NCBI RefSeq assembly: GCF_034344865.1
Contig: NZ_CP133774.1
Location: 5,890,001 to 5,954,000 of the forward strand
DNA: 64,000 bases
Source of the DNA: Pseudomonas sp. 10S4
GTDB taxonomy: Bacteria; Pseudomonadota; Gammaproteobacteria; Pseudomonadales; Pseudomonadaceae
Reading direction: 5' to 3'
Shown here: positions 52,151 through 60,811 of the stretch, piece by piece
Position numbering within the stretch: position 1 is the stretch's first letter
Layout of the letters: each line of letters starts with the position of its first letter
The notes under the pieces: generated by a model
The model's database searches: none
Told to the model about the DNA's origin: nothing
What the model saw: the letters and a program-made list of their open reading frames with translations, nothing else
Program-made: the position numbers and the translations under genes

Positions 52151-52810
52151 ATGAAGAGCGGGTTCGGAAACACCAAGGGCAGCACGCCAGCCTTCAACCC
52201 TCGCGCCAAGCCGTTGAAACGGCCGAGTCAAGCGCGGGCGATCTTCACCGTGGAAGCGATTTACCAGGCGTTTGTTCGGATTTGGCAGCGTGACGGCTGG
52301 TCGGGGCTGACCACCCGCGAAGTGGCGCTGGAAGCCGGCGTGGCCATTGGGACGCTGTACGACTACTTCCCGAGCAAAGAAGCCTTGCTGTCAGGTTACA
52401 TCCGGCATGCCCTGGAGGGTTTATTGCTGGATCTGGAAGAACAGGTCGTACGCGCCAACGATCTGGATTGGCGAACCCGGATCAAACGCCTGATACGCCT
52501 GACCTGCGAGCCGGACGAGGTGCGCCAGCCACTGTTCAACCATGAAGTGTTTGTGATTGAACATCAGTTCACCGAACCCAAGCACCATCGACGACTGTTC
52601 CAGGAACTGTCGCAGAAATGGCGTGAGGCCTTCGCAGCGTGTGGTGACTTGCCTACGCAACCGACAGACGTTTGCATCGACGCCTGGGTGATCATGGCCT
52701 GGGGCGGCCGGCGTTATTGCGTGACCGCACAACCGACGGCGGAGCAAACCGCCGCGTGGCTGTCGGAAATCGAGATGATGATTTGTAGCCGGCTGACCAG
52801 CACCGAATAA
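52151..52810 (+). CDS. TetR-family transcriptional regulator
   Basis: A 219-residue TetR-type repressor. The DNA-binding helices lie at residues ~30-75 (IYQAFVRIWQRDGWSGLTTR; EVALEAGVAIGTLYDYFPSK), after a basic, disordered N-terminus. The C-terminal ligand-binding domain is helical and ends in a Trp-rich part (AWVIMAWGGRRYC). It is transcribed divergently from the DUF2855 oxidoreductase-like gene with 55 bases between the starts, so it probably represses that gene and itself. The inducer is unknown. A REP pair follows the stop. Confidence 0.9.
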   Translation: MKSGFGNTKGSTPAFNPRAKPLKRPSQARAIFTVEAIYQAFVRIWQRDGWSGLTTREVALEAGVAIGTLYDYFPSKEALLSGYIRHALEGLLLDLEEQVVRANDLDWRTRIKRLIRLTCEPDEVRQPLFNHEVFVIEHQFTEPKHHRRLFQELSQKWREAFAACGDLPTQPTDVCIDAWVIMAWGGRRYCVTAQPTAEQTAAWLSEIEMMICSRLTSTE

Positions 52811-52908
52811 CCCCTGTGGGAGCGGGCTTGCTCGCGAAAGCGTCGTATCAGCCAACATTAATGTTGAATGTAAAACCGCATTCGCGAGCAAGCCCGCTCC
52901 CACAGGTT
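52811..52908. repeat. Inverted pair of REP elements
   Basis: REP copies of the CTGTGGGAGCGGGCTTGCTC class face each other around about 45 bases, between the convergent TetR and FMN reductase genes. The unit starts right at the TetR stop. Confidence 0.88.
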
Positions 52909-52917
52909 TTTGTGGTG

Positions 52918-53478
52918 TCAGACTTTTTTGTGTTGTTCGACGAACTGCCCGTAAGCATTGATGAAGCTCTGCAAGAACGGCTTCACCGATTCGCTAAGCT
53001 TGCCCGCCTCGTCGAAGGCTGTCCCGGCACCACTGAGGTAGGCTTCTGGCTGCTGCATACACGGCACATTGAGAAACACCATCGACTGACGCAGATGATG
53101 ATTGGCGCCAAAACCGCCAATGGCGCCCGGCGAAGCGCTGATCACTGCACCCGGCTTGCCATTCCAGGCACTTTTGCCATATGGACGCGAACCCACGTCA
53201 ATCGCGTTCTTCATCGGTGCCGGCACCGAACGGTTGTATTCAGGGGTCACAAACAGCACTGCGTCGGATGAGCTCACTTGTTGTCGGAAAGTGCTGTAGG
53301 CTGCCGGCGGTGAAGCACCATCGATGTCTTCGTTGTAGAGTGGCAAGTCGCCAATTTCGACGATGTTCAGTTTCAGATTGGCAGGCGCCAGATCAGCCAG
53401 GGCCAGCGCGACCTTGCGATTGATCGATTCTTTTCTCAAGCTGCCGACTATGACGGCGATCGTGTAGACGTTGCTCAT
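52918..53478 (-). CDS. NADPH-dependent FMN reductase
   Basis: A 186-residue flavodoxin-fold NAD(P)H:FMN (quinone or chromate) reductase. The phosphate loop GSLRKESINRKVALAL near residues 12-27 binds FMN, PEYNRSVPAPMKNAIDVGSR near 80-98 is the second FMN-contacting motif, and SASPGAIGGFGANHHLRQ follows. It has the size and motifs of the YieF/ChrR group. It acts in the cytoplasm, probably in two-electron reduction of quinones. No neighbour reads with it; the gene upstream is divergent by about 175 bases. Confidence 0.92.
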   Translation of the reverse strand: MSNVYTIAVIVGSLRKESINRKVALALADLAPANLKLNIVEIGDLPLYNEDIDGASPPAAYSTFRQQVSSSDAVLFVTPEYNRSVPAPMKNAIDVGSRPYGKSAWNGKPGAVISASPGAIGGFGANHHLRQSMVFLNVPCMQQPEAYLSGAGTAFDEAGKLSESVKPFLQSFINAYGQFVEQHKKV

Positions 53479-53653
53479 GGAAGGTTCTCGACTATCGATG
53501 GAAAGAGCCTGTAGTTATAGATGACGATTCATTCAGCGGGCGAGCGAAAATCGCCGCCCCTGACTATTTTTTTCCTGTAGGAAAACTTACCTCGCCCAAC
53601 CACGGTCTACTGAGCCGCAAATTGAGTGATTTATCTCCAGAGGTTCTAAGCAG

Positions 53654-53914
53654 ATGGCAGCAGTACTCGTCGGTCAGTTCCATGCAAGAGACGCGGAAGG
53701 CCGCGTTTATTCCGTGCATGAGTTCCAGGAATCCACCCCGTCGGCAGACGGTGTCGAAGGCACGGAGCCTGTCACCACCTACAAACTGGCCATCGGCGAT
53801 CGCATGAAGAAGCTCGATGACAACCGGTTCCAGTTGATCCAGTCGGATATCACCCTCACTCGCGAACCGGACACTTATGTCGGCAGCCTGCCGGAAACCA
53901 CCATTGCCTCATAA
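53654..53914 (+). CDS. Small hypothetical protein
   Basis: An 86-residue soluble protein starting at 53654 (MAAVLVGQFHARDAEGRVYS) with AGAGG about twelve bases upstream. The sequence reads like a small beta-barrel (VYSVHEFQE; YKLAIGDRMKKLDDNRFQL; ITLTREPDTYV), which I recall as a conserved orphan in pseudomonads, without a known function. No signal peptide, membrane helix or cysteine. It is 88 bases upstream of the LysR-type gene and could share its transcript, though it has its own upstream region. Confidence 0.72.
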   Translation: MAAVLVGQFHARDAEGRVYSVHEFQESTPSADGVEGTEPVTTYKLAIGDRMKKLDDNRFQLIQSDITLTREPDTYVGSLPETTIAS

Positions 53915-54002
53915 CCCTGTGTTATGAGCAGAAGTCATATGCGCGCACTTGAGTTAGGATTCAGACACTGACTCCCTCACCTGCTGAACATGGACTTCAT
54001 GC

Positions 54003-54896
54003 ATGCGTTTACGTCATATCGAAGTGATCCAGGCGCTCTTGCAGACCGGTCACCTGGGCACCGCCGCCGAATGGCTGCAGTTGCCCGTGACCGAGGTCGA
54101 AGGGATTTTGCGTGACGCCGAGGGTCAGTTGGGCTTCATGCTGTTCTCCAGCGTGCGCGGTCGCTTGCAGGCCACGCGCGAGGCGCGGGAGTTGCAGGTC
54201 GAGATCGCTCATGTCTATGAAGCTCTCGAACCGGTGCAACGCCTGGCCAACAGCCTCAAGCAATATTTGGCGCCACCGCTGCGCATCATCGGCACCCCGC
54301 CGCTGACTCAACAGTTATTGCCTCACAGCATCGCGGCCCTGCGCCGACGCTTTCCCGATGCACCCTGCACCCTCCTCAACCAACCCACCCGCGAGATTGT
54401 CCGCAGCCTGCTGTTGCGCGAAAGCGATTTGGGCCTGAGCCTGCATGACCCCGATCACGCCGACATCGATTGCCAAGTGATTGCCCAGGGCAAACTTCAG
54501 CTGCTGGCGCCTCATGGCTGGCTGCAACCCAAGCAGAAGTATGTGTCGGTGCAAGACCTGGCTGGCCAGGCGATGGTGGGTCTCGACGGCCATGATCCGT
54601 TGAGCCCGGCGCTGGAAATCAAGCTGCAAGCACTACGCCCGGCGCTGATGATCCAAACGCGAGTCCAGACCCATCAGATGATGCGCAGCATGGTCGAAGC
54701 CGGCGAAGGCCTGGCCATCGTCGACCCCTTCACCGCCCTCGGGGCCAAATCGTCCGGGCTGGATGTTTGCCCGCTGGCGCCGGCCGTGCCGATCAGCCTC
54801 TACGCCCTGACCTTGAAAAACGCCGAGCCCTCGCCCGCCGTTCAGGCCTTGCTGGCGATCATCACGGAACAAGCCGTGGCGATGCTGGCGAACTGA
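54003..54896 (+). CDS. LysR-family transcriptional regulator
   Basis: A 297-residue LysR-type regulator. The winged helix is at residues 1-60 (MRLRHIEVIQALLQTGHLGT), somewhat divergent from the usual SxxAA core, reading TAAEWLQLPVTEVEGILRDA. The substrate-binding domain spans ~90-295 (LRIIGTPPLTQQLLPHSIAA; MVEAGEGLAIVDPFTALGAK). It ends 35 bases inside the convergent GNAT gene. The nearby lysine decarboxylase could be a target, but no shared promoter region supports it, and the ligand is unknown. Confidence 0.9.
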   Translation: MRLRHIEVIQALLQTGHLGTAAEWLQLPVTEVEGILRDAEGQLGFMLFSSVRGRLQATREARELQVEIAHVYEALEPVQRLANSLKQYLAPPLRIIGTPPLTQQLLPHSIAALRRRFPDAPCTLLNQPTREIVRSLLLRESDLGLSLHDPDHADIDCQVIAQGKLQLLAPHGWLQPKQKYVSVQDLAGQAMVGLDGHDPLSPALEIKLQALRPALMIQTRVQTHQMMRSMVEAGEGLAIVDPFTALGAKSSGLDVCPLAPAVPISLYALTLKNAEPSPAVQALLAIITEQAVAMLAN

Positions 54897-55494
54897 TCGG
54901 ATTTTCCAGCGGATTATCGAACAGCCGATACCAGAACAACGCCACTTCGGCGGTGTTCGGGTCGATGCCGCGATAGCGCAGATGATCGATCCCGCCAATC
55001 ACAAAACCACAGCGCTCATAGAGCCGGCAGGCGCCCAGGTTGTTGTTTTGGGTTTCGAGCATGATGCCCGGCAGTTTCTTCTTGCGACTCCAGAACTGCG
55101 CCACATCCAGCAGCGACTTGGCCACGCCGTGACGACGGGCTGGCGCATGCACCGCCAGTTCGTCGATGTGGGCAAAGCCGTTCCAGTTGGTGCTGACCAC
55201 CAGGTGGCCGACCGGCTCGTCATCCAGATAAGCCATGAAAATCGCACTGTCGGCGGCATCGCGGAAACTGCTGAACTCCTCGGGATCAATTCCGTAGCAC
55301 TTTCGATAAGGGGTGATCGGCGTTACCGGCCACTGCGCCACCGGTTTACCGATTTCGGCGGCACCGTAGGCGGCGACTTCAAAACTGAAGTCGCTGCCCC
55401 AGATGTAGGCCGCAAAACCATCGTCGGCAACGCGCACCGACAGCCCTGGGTATTTCGGATTCATGACCGGTTGCATACTGGGAAAGGTCCTCAT
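54862..55494 (-). CDS. GNAT family N-acetyltransferase
   Basis: A 210-residue acetyltransferase when started at 55494, the ATG that overlaps the ldcA stop (ATGA). Later in-frame ATGs (55464) or an upstream one (55506) are alternatives. The GNAT fold shows as VGHLVVSTNWNGFAHIDELA, the acetyl-CoA loop VHAPARRHGVAKSLLDVAQF and the end motif NNLGACRLYERCGFVIGG. Being coupled to ldcA, it may acetylate the product cadaverine or lysine; this is inference. Its end overlaps the convergent LysR gene. Confidence 0.88.
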   Translation of the reverse strand: MRTFPSMQPVMNPKYPGLSVRVADDGFAAYIWGSDFSFEVAAYGAAEIGKPVAQWPVTPITPYRKCYGIDPEEFSSFRDAADSAIFMAYLDDEPVGHLVVSTNWNGFAHIDELAVHAPARRHGVAKSLLDVAQFWSRKKKLPGIMLETQNNNLGACRLYERCGFVIGGIDHLRYRGIDPNTAEVALFWYRLFDNPLENPISSPASPRLVP

Positions 55495-57746
55495 TCCTTG
55501 ATGCAATCGACGGTGTAGTGCCGCCCATTGCCCTCATCTTCGTGTTGCAATCCGTGCACATCGGCGACAAACCCGGGGAAGCTGCTGTCGAAGGTACGGG
55601 CGAATGCAAGGTAATCAATGATCGATCGAGTCGATTCGGTGAAGCGCTCGCCAGGCATGATCAACGGAATCCCCGGCGGGTACGGCACCAGCATCACGGC
55701 AGCGATTCGCCCATTCAGGGCATCGATCGACACCGCCTCAACCTCACCTCGCACCAATTGATCATAGGCGTCGGCGGGCTTCATGGCGATTTCCGGCAGC
55801 ACGGTATACATGCGCTTCAGGTGTTTGGCCGTGGCATTGCTGCGGTAGCAGGCGTGCAGTTGATCGCACAGGTCGCGCAGGCCCATGCCCTGATAACGCG
55901 CAGGATTTTCCTGAGTGACACAGGGCAGGCAGGTGCCAAGGCTGACGTTGGCGTCGTAACTGCGCTTGAACTCCAGCAACTCGGTCAGCAGCGTGCTCCA
56001 TTTGCCCTTGGTGATGCCCATGGAGAACAGCACCAAAAACGAATACAACCCCGTCTTCTCGACCACCAATCCGCGTTCCCAAAGGAATTTACTGACCACT
56101 GCCGCCGGAATCCCGCGTTCACTCAAGGCGCCGCCGGCAGTCAGGCCGGGCATGACCAGCGTGACCTTGATCGGGTCGAGCAGCACGTAGTCATCCGTCA
56201 CGCCGCCGAAGCCGTGCCAGTCAGCGTCGGGTTGCAACAGCCAGTCTTCGGTAACGACCTGAGTGATCCCTTCCACCGACGGCGGCTGCCAGATGGAAAA
56301 CCACCAATCATCCGCCGCAATGTGCAGACGCAGATTGGCCAGTGCGCGGCGAAAACTCAGGGCTTCATCGAACATTTCCTGCAGCAGCGAACGCCCGGCC
56401 GGGCCTTCCATCATCGCCGAAGCCACGTCCAGCGACGCGATGATGCTGTACTGCGGCGAGGTGGAGATGTGCATCATGAACGCTTCGTTGAAACGGTCGC
56501 GATCCAGTTGCCGTGCACCGCCGTCCTGCACGTGGATCATCGACGCCTGACTGAACGCCGCCAGCAGTTTGTGCGTGGAATGGGTGGTGAACACCAGCGG
56601 GCTGTCCTCACTGCGCGACGTGCCCATGCCGTAACGGCCGGCGAAGAACTCGTGAAACGCCGCGTAGGCATACCAAGCCTCGTCGAAGTGCAAGACCTCG
56701 ACGCTATTGCCCAGGCTCTGCTTGATCAACTCGGCGTTGTAGCACAAGCCGTCGTAGGTCGAATTGGTCACCACCGCCAACTTGACCTTGGGCGCACGGC
56801 CCTTGGTCAGCGGGCTGGCATCTATCTTGGCCTGGATTGATTCGCGGCTGAATTCGCTGAGCGGAATCGGGCCGATGATCCCAAGTTCATTGCGCTCCGG
56901 GCACAAGTACAACGGGATGGCGCCGGTCATGATGATCGAGTGCAAGACCGATTTGTGGCAATTGCGATCCACCAGCACCAGATCATCCCGGGCAACCATG
57001 GAGTGCCAGACGATCTTGTTCGCCGTCGAGGTGCCATTGATCACGAAAAAGGTGTGATCGGCGCCGAAATTGCGCGCAGCTCGGGCCTCGGCTTCAGCCA
57101 GTGGGCCGGTGTGATCGAGCAGCGAACCAAGCTCCGGCACGGACACCGACAAATCGGAACGCAGGGTGTTTTCCCCGAAAAACTGGTGGAACGCCTGCCC
57201 CACCGGGCTCTTGTGATACGCCACGCCACCGCCATGGCCCGGAGTGTGCCAGGAATAGTTGGAATCGGCGGTGTGCTGCACCAAGGCCTTGAAGAACGGT
57301 GGCAGCAGACCATCCAGGTACTTGCGCGCCGCCCGGGCCACCTGACGGGCGAGGAACGGCACGGTGTCTTCGAACAGATACAGAATGCCGCGTAGCTGAT
57401 TGAGCTCGGCCATGGCGTCAGCCGGGGCGTTTTCCAGGGTGACCTGCTCGCCGAGAGCGAAGATCGGCAGGTCCGGCGCTCGCACCCGCGCCAGACCGAT
57501 CAGCTCGGCCATGTTGTGCAAGAGATGGGAGTTGGTGCTGGCGTCTTCGGCGGCGATCAACATGCACGAGAGGCCGTGATGGGTCGAGGCGACCAGCCGC
57601 CCTTCGGTGTAATCCACCGCACTGAGAATGCTGAAGCCTTCCTGTTCCAGCTCCCGTGCGATGCCACGCACGCGGTCACCGGCAACGGTGTCGGCCTTGA
57701 TGTCGCGATGGACGATCAAGACCGGGAATTTCAAATCTTTATACAT
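55491..57746 (-). CDS. ldcA: Lysine decarboxylase (Orn/Lys/Arg decarboxylase)
   Basis: A 751-residue PLP-dependent decarboxylase, very similar by eye to P. aeruginosa LdcA (PA1818) and of equal length. It makes cadaverine from lysine. The start at 57746 is MYKDLKFPVLIVHRDIKADT. An N-terminal response-regulator-like wing (1-130) precedes the PLP core with SWHTPGHGGGVAYHKSPVGQ, the Asp of HFDEAWYAYAAFHEF and the PLP lysine in THSTHKLLAAF. The C-terminal domain ends YTVDCIKE. The GNAT gene follows by ATGA overlap. In P. aeruginosa the enzyme is part of lysine catabolism. Confidence 0.95.
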   Translation of the reverse strand: MYKDLKFPVLIVHRDIKADTVAGDRVRGIARELEQEGFSILSAVDYTEGRLVASTHHGLSCMLIAAEDASTNSHLLHNMAELIGLARVRAPDLPIFALGEQVTLENAPADAMAELNQLRGILYLFEDTVPFLARQVARAARKYLDGLLPPFFKALVQHTADSNYSWHTPGHGGGVAYHKSPVGQAFHQFFGENTLRSDLSVSVPELGSLLDHTGPLAEAEARAARNFGADHTFFVINGTSTANKIVWHSMVARDDLVLVDRNCHKSVLHSIIMTGAIPLYLCPERNELGIIGPIPLSEFSRESIQAKIDASPLTKGRAPKVKLAVVTNSTYDGLCYNAELIKQSLGNSVEVLHFDEAWYAYAAFHEFFAGRYGMGTSRSEDSPLVFTTHSTHKLLAAFSQASMIHVQDGGARQLDRDRFNEAFMMHISTSPQYSIIASLDVASAMMEGPAGRSLLQEMFDEALSFRRALANLRLHIAADDWWFSIWQPPSVEGITQVVTEDWLLQPDADWHGFGGVTDDYVLLDPIKVTLVMPGLTAGGALSERGIPAAVVSKFLWERGLVVEKTGLYSFLVLFSMGITKGKWSTLLTELLEFKRSYDANVSLGTCLPCVTQENPARYQGMGLRDLCDQLHACYRSNATAKHLKRMYTVLPEIAMKPADAYDQLVRGEVEAVSIDALNGRIAAVMLVPYPPGIPLIMPGERFTESTRSIIDYLAFARTFDSSFPGFVADVHGLQHEDEGNGRHYTVDCIKE

Positions 57747-57924
57747 GGGGCTCAGTGTCCTGAGGCGGCAGACCATGGCCTGCCAATCACCTCAGGGTAG
57801 AGGGTTGAGGCGGATGTGGCGAGCGCCAATGCCCCGAAGAGGGTCAGTGGGCGCACCATCATGTGGCCATCAACCTCAATCTGAAATGGAGAATTTTTGG
57901 CTGTCGCAAGACCTGTGGTGGGAG

Positions 57925-58053
57925 GGTTACCTGTGGCGAGGGAGTTTACTCCCGCTGGGACGCGAAGCGGCCCCCTGCATTTTTTCAGAGATACCGCGTT
58001 CGCGGGATTGACGACTGCTGCGCAGCCGAGCGGGAGTAAACTCCCTCGCCACA
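57925..58053. repeat. Inverted repeat of the GTGGCGAGGGAGTTTACTCCC class
   Basis: Facing copies (TGTGGCGAGGGAGTTTACTC at about 57931; complement ending 58053) enclose inner pairs around CGCGAAGCGG and GCTGCGCAGC. The rest of the 351-bp gap between ldcA and dnaQ shows no gene. Confidence 0.85.
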
Positions 58054-58097
58054 ACAGCCCTACCCCCAAAACAGCCCGACATTCTGAGAAATAAGCC

Positions 58098-58856
58098 TCA
58101 GGCCTGAGTCTTCGCATCCACCAACTGCTGCCACAACGACGGCGCACCGGCGGATTTGGCCACCGCTTCGAGGCGAACCAAGTGCTGCGCCAGGTCATCT
58201 TCGCTAGCGCGGATGATCCGGGTTGGCTGGCGATCGGCAGGCAGGCGGCGAATCTCGGTGGCGGAGTTGTCCGCGCCCTCACCCGAACCATTACCGTCAG
58301 ACGCATTACCCGCCAGGGACAGGCTGGTCTGGCCGCCGGTCATGGTCAGGTAAACGTCGGCGAGAATCTCGGAGTCGAGCAACGCGCCGTGCAGTTCGCG
58401 GCCGGAGTTGTCGACGCCGTAGCGTTTGCACAATGCGTCGAGGCTGTTGCGCTGCCCCGGGTGACGTTCCCGGGCCATCATCAGGGTGTCGAGGATCGAG
58501 CAGTGCTGCGTGATGTCAGCGCGATCTTGCTGACCCATCAGCGCGAATTCGTTGTTGATGAAGCCAACGTCGAACGCCGCGTTATGGATGATCAGCTGCG
58601 CACCCTTGATGAATTCGAAGAACTCATCGGCCACTTCAGCGAAACGCGGCTTGCCCACCAGGAATTCGTTGGTGATGCCGTGGACGCCGATGGCGCCTTC
58701 ATCACTCTCGCGGTCCGGTTGCAGGTAAACGTGAAAATGCCGGCCCGTGAGACGCCGACCGATCAACTCGACACAACCGATTTCGACAATACGATGGCCG
58801 TCGGTCACCGGCATGCCGGTGGTTTCGGTATCGAGTACAACCATCCTTTGAGCCAT
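58098..58856 (-). CDS. dnaQ: DNA polymerase III epsilon subunit
   Basis: A 252-residue 3'-5' proofreading exonuclease of the replicase. Exo I motif D9-T-E11 (VVLDTETTGMP) and Exo II/III features (HNAAFDVGFINNEFAL; GALLDSEILADVYL) are intact. A linker and short C-terminal segment (residues ~185-252) carry the alpha-binding part. In P. aeruginosa dnaQ adjoins rnhA; here two oxidoreductase-related genes and a DUF2388 gene lie between them. The start at 58856 gives MAQRMVVLDTE, the expected N-terminus. Confidence 0.96.
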   Translation of the reverse strand: MAQRMVVLDTETTGMPVTDGHRIVEIGCVELIGRRLTGRHFHVYLQPDRESDEGAIGVHGITNEFLVGKPRFAEVADEFFEFIKGAQLIIHNAAFDVGFINNEFALMGQQDRADITQHCSILDTLMMARERHPGQRNSLDALCKRYGVDNSGRELHGALLDSEILADVYLTMTGGQTSLSLAGNASDGNGSGEGADNSATEIRRLPADRQPTRIIRASEDDLAQHLVRLEAVAKSAGAPSLWQQLVDAKTQA

Positions 58857-59036
58857 ATTCTGTTAAATCCTCATCTCTCATCACCCTGCCGTCACCCTGC
58901 GAAGGCCGGCGATATTAACACACCCGATCAATACGAAAACGAACGCTGTTTCCGAGCGGGGCGGTGCCGGCGATGACTTGTTGCCGGCGTAGCCAGGCAG
59001 CGCAAAGCGCTTCACCAGGTCATGCAATGAAACCGT

Positions 59037-59420
59037 TCAAGCGGTTTTGGCAAGGTGTTCGAACTGACATTGGTCCCGGGCATCCTTGAGACTGGCTTCG
59101 AACTCCGCCAGCCCTGCGTAGACCTTCTGTAACCCTTCGATCCGGGTCATCAGTTCCTGTTTTTTGTCGGCGATCGCCTTGTTGGCCAGGTCCCAGGGTA
59201 ACTCCTGGCCCCGGTGATCCTGCAGGATCGCCTGCATTTCCTTGAGCCTGAAGCCCAATTGCTGAGCGCATTTGATGAAACTCAGCAACTCAACGCTCTG
59301 CAGGCTATAGACACGATATTTCCCTTCGCGCTGGGGCGGCGGCAACAAGCCAATGTCTTCATAGTGACGGATACTTTTGATCGTCGTACCCGACAACTGG
59401 GCGGCTTTGCCGATATACAT
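59037..59420 (-). CDS. MerR-family transcriptional regulator
   Basis: A 127-residue MerR-type regulator. The winged helix occupies residues 1-70 (MYIGKAAQLSGTTIKSIRHY; EDIGLLPPPQREGKYRVYSL), followed by a coiled-coil dimer helix and a short C-terminal end (DQCQFEHLAKTA). Only two cysteines are present (C51 and the one near the end), so a copper- or cadmium-type site with paired C-terminal cysteines is not obvious. It lies downstream of a flavodoxin-like reductase whose promoter has the 20-bp spacer typical of MerR activation. A redox or quinone signal is plausible. Confidence 0.9.
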   Translation of the reverse strand: MYIGKAAQLSGTTIKSIRHYEDIGLLPPPQREGKYRVYSLQSVELLSFIKCAQQLGFRLKEMQAILQDHRGQELPWDLANKAIADKKQELMTRIEGLQKVYAGLAEFEASLKDARDQCQFEHLAKTA

Positions 59421-59570
59421 GAAAAGTCCTTTTTATGGCCAGAAAGAGGCGCGCGCGGCATCTTCACATAGGTGCGCGAAGGCGGGAACCCGAAGACGTT
59501 AAATGGCGGGGGGATGGCAGGGATGAAGCTGGCATCGCCTGTTGCAAGGCGATGCTGCACAACGTACGTA

Positions 59571-60146
59571 TCAGTGGCTGGCGATTGCCTGGGTTTGCTT
59601 GAGCCAGGCATCCCGCTGGTTGGGCCTGGAACCGAGCAGCGGTCCAAACGTCAGGGTCTTCAACGGCTTGATGCCACAGAACTCCAGCGTGGTCTTGCGC
59701 ATCTGGTGCAGGCCAGGCATGCGATAGACCCACTTGTAGTACCACGGTGGCGTATCCATCGTGACCAGCAGGTGAGCCGTTCGTCCTTTCAGGAGTTTGT
59801 CGGGAAAGGCTTGGCCTTCGCGGTACTTGAAGGCAAAACCGGGCAGGAATATCCGGTCGACGAAGCCTTTCATCAAGGCCGGAATGCCGCCCCACCAGAT
59901 CGGATAGACAAATGCCAAGTGCTCAGCCCAGGTGATGTCAGCCTGGGCCTTGAGCAGATCGGGCTCCAATTGCTGAATCTGTTTATAGCCATCGTGCAGC
60001 ACCGGATCGAAACTCAGCGCATCCAGTCGTAACAGACGCACATCATGCCCGGCACTTTTTGCCGCCTCGACATAGGTCTCAGTCAAGGCACCACAGAAAC
60101 TGTCGGTTGAAGGGTGACCCAGAATCACCAGTACTCGCTTGCTCAT
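59571..60146 (-). CDS. NAD(P)H:quinone oxidoreductase (flavodoxin-like)
   Basis: A 191-residue flavodoxin-fold oxidoreductase of the NQO1/MdaB/KefF type. I start at 60146 (MSKRVLVILGHPSTDSFCGA), with AGGA ten bases before it; a GTG two codons earlier is less likely. Motifs are HPSTDSFCGAL for the FMN phosphate, FVYPIWWGGIPALMKGFVDR, and FPDKLLKGRTAHLLVTMDTP. It reduces quinones by two electrons, avoiding semiquinone radicals. It is followed by the MerR gene, and its upstream region contains a MerR-like promoter. Confidence 0.9.
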   Translation of the reverse strand: MSKRVLVILGHPSTDSFCGALTETYVEAAKSAGHDVRLLRLDALSFDPVLHDGYKQIQQLEPDLLKAQADITWAEHLAFVYPIWWGGIPALMKGFVDRIFLPGFAFKYREGQAFPDKLLKGRTAHLLVTMDTPPWYYKWVYRMPGLHQMRKTTLEFCGIKPLKTLTFGPLLGSRPNQRDAWLKQTQAIASH

Positions 60147-60175
60147 CTTCACTGCATCCTGAAAGTGGAGCGTTG

Positions 60176-60207
60176 AGGGTAGAGTGTGCCCCTAACGGGA
60201 GAGTCAA
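60176..60207 (-). promoter_or_regulatory. Putative MerR-type promoter of the quinone oxidoreductase
   Basis: On the minus strand a -35 element TTGACT (60207-60202) is followed after exactly 20 bases by TACCCT (60181-60176). The spacer contains the imperfect dyad CTCCCGTTAGGGG. Overlong 19-20 bp spacers with such a dyad are the mark of MerR-activated promoters. It lies 30 bases upstream of the start. Confidence 0.55.
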
Positions 60208-60407
60208 TGGTCGGTTTGGCCAGGGTTAAGGAAAATCGGGTTTGCGACAGTTCGTGGCGATCTTGACGCATTCGCGAGATCCGGCCCGCGCCACCAACGT
60301 GACCGGCGCTCATGCAGTTTTTAACAATCATTAGCAATGTTCATAAAGTCTGGACGCAAGCCGCTTGTTAGCGTGGGCGGCTTGTATTCCAGGGGTTTGA
60401 ACGCGTC

Positions 60408-60713
60408 ATGAAGACTGCACGGTTTGTTTTGTTGAGTACCTGCCTGCTGGGTTCTGGCGCCCAGGCCACCAGTTTTGTCATCAGCACCGATATCACCATG
60501 AGCCTGATTCTGAGCTCAAGCAAAGGCACCAGCGGCTCATTCAAGGACGATAAAATTGTACTGGCGGCGAAGGATGATGCGGCCGCGTTTGTAGCCAGTG
60601 ACGGGGATATTCGCGGGGTGAGGATTGAAGCGGCGTTTGCGCGGATTCGTAGGGTAATTACAGAGAACTCCTACACAGATCAGCAATTGGCGAACGCCAT
60701 CTTGATGCTGTGA
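60408..60713 (+). CDS. DUF2388 exported small protein
   Basis: A 101-residue protein with the DUF2388 signature. The first 21 residues are a signal peptide (FVLLSTCLLGSGAQA). The mature part is TSFVISTDITMSLILSSSKG, then DDKIVLAAKDDAAAFVASDG and DIRGVRIEAAFARIRRVITE, which is the conserved DUF2388 core with its short acidic and Ala-rich repeats. The family is small, periplasmic and found in Pseudomonas, without known function. The start at 60408 follows a GGGG-containing leader. A long hairpin repeat lies directly after the stop. Confidence 0.87.
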   Translation: MKTARFVLLSTCLLGSGAQATSFVISTDITMSLILSSSKGTSGSFKDDKIVLAAKDDAAAFVASDGDIRGVRIEAAFARIRRVITENSYTDQQLANAILML

Positions 60714-60724
60714 ACCCGATCCCG

Positions 60725-60811
60725 GTAGGAGCTGCCGAAGGCTGCGATCTTTTGATCTTCGCTGTTAAAAGCAACGTCAAAAGATCGCAGCCTTCGGCAG
60801 CCCCTACACGG
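60725..60811. repeat. Inverted repeat (GTAGGAGCTGCCGAAGGCTGCGATC class)
   Basis: Arms at about 60725-60752 (GTAGGAGCTGCCGAAGGCTG..GATCTTTTGA) and 60779-60811 face each other over a 28-base centre with its own AAAGC/GCTTT-like pair. This is a third family of extragenic repeats in this window. It lies between convergent DUF2388 and rnhA and probably ends both transcripts. Confidence 0.85.

Noticed and set aside
55518..56840. Plus-strand open frame of 440 codons opposite ldcA
   Set aside because: Antisense shadow; the minus strand is a full-length LdcA.
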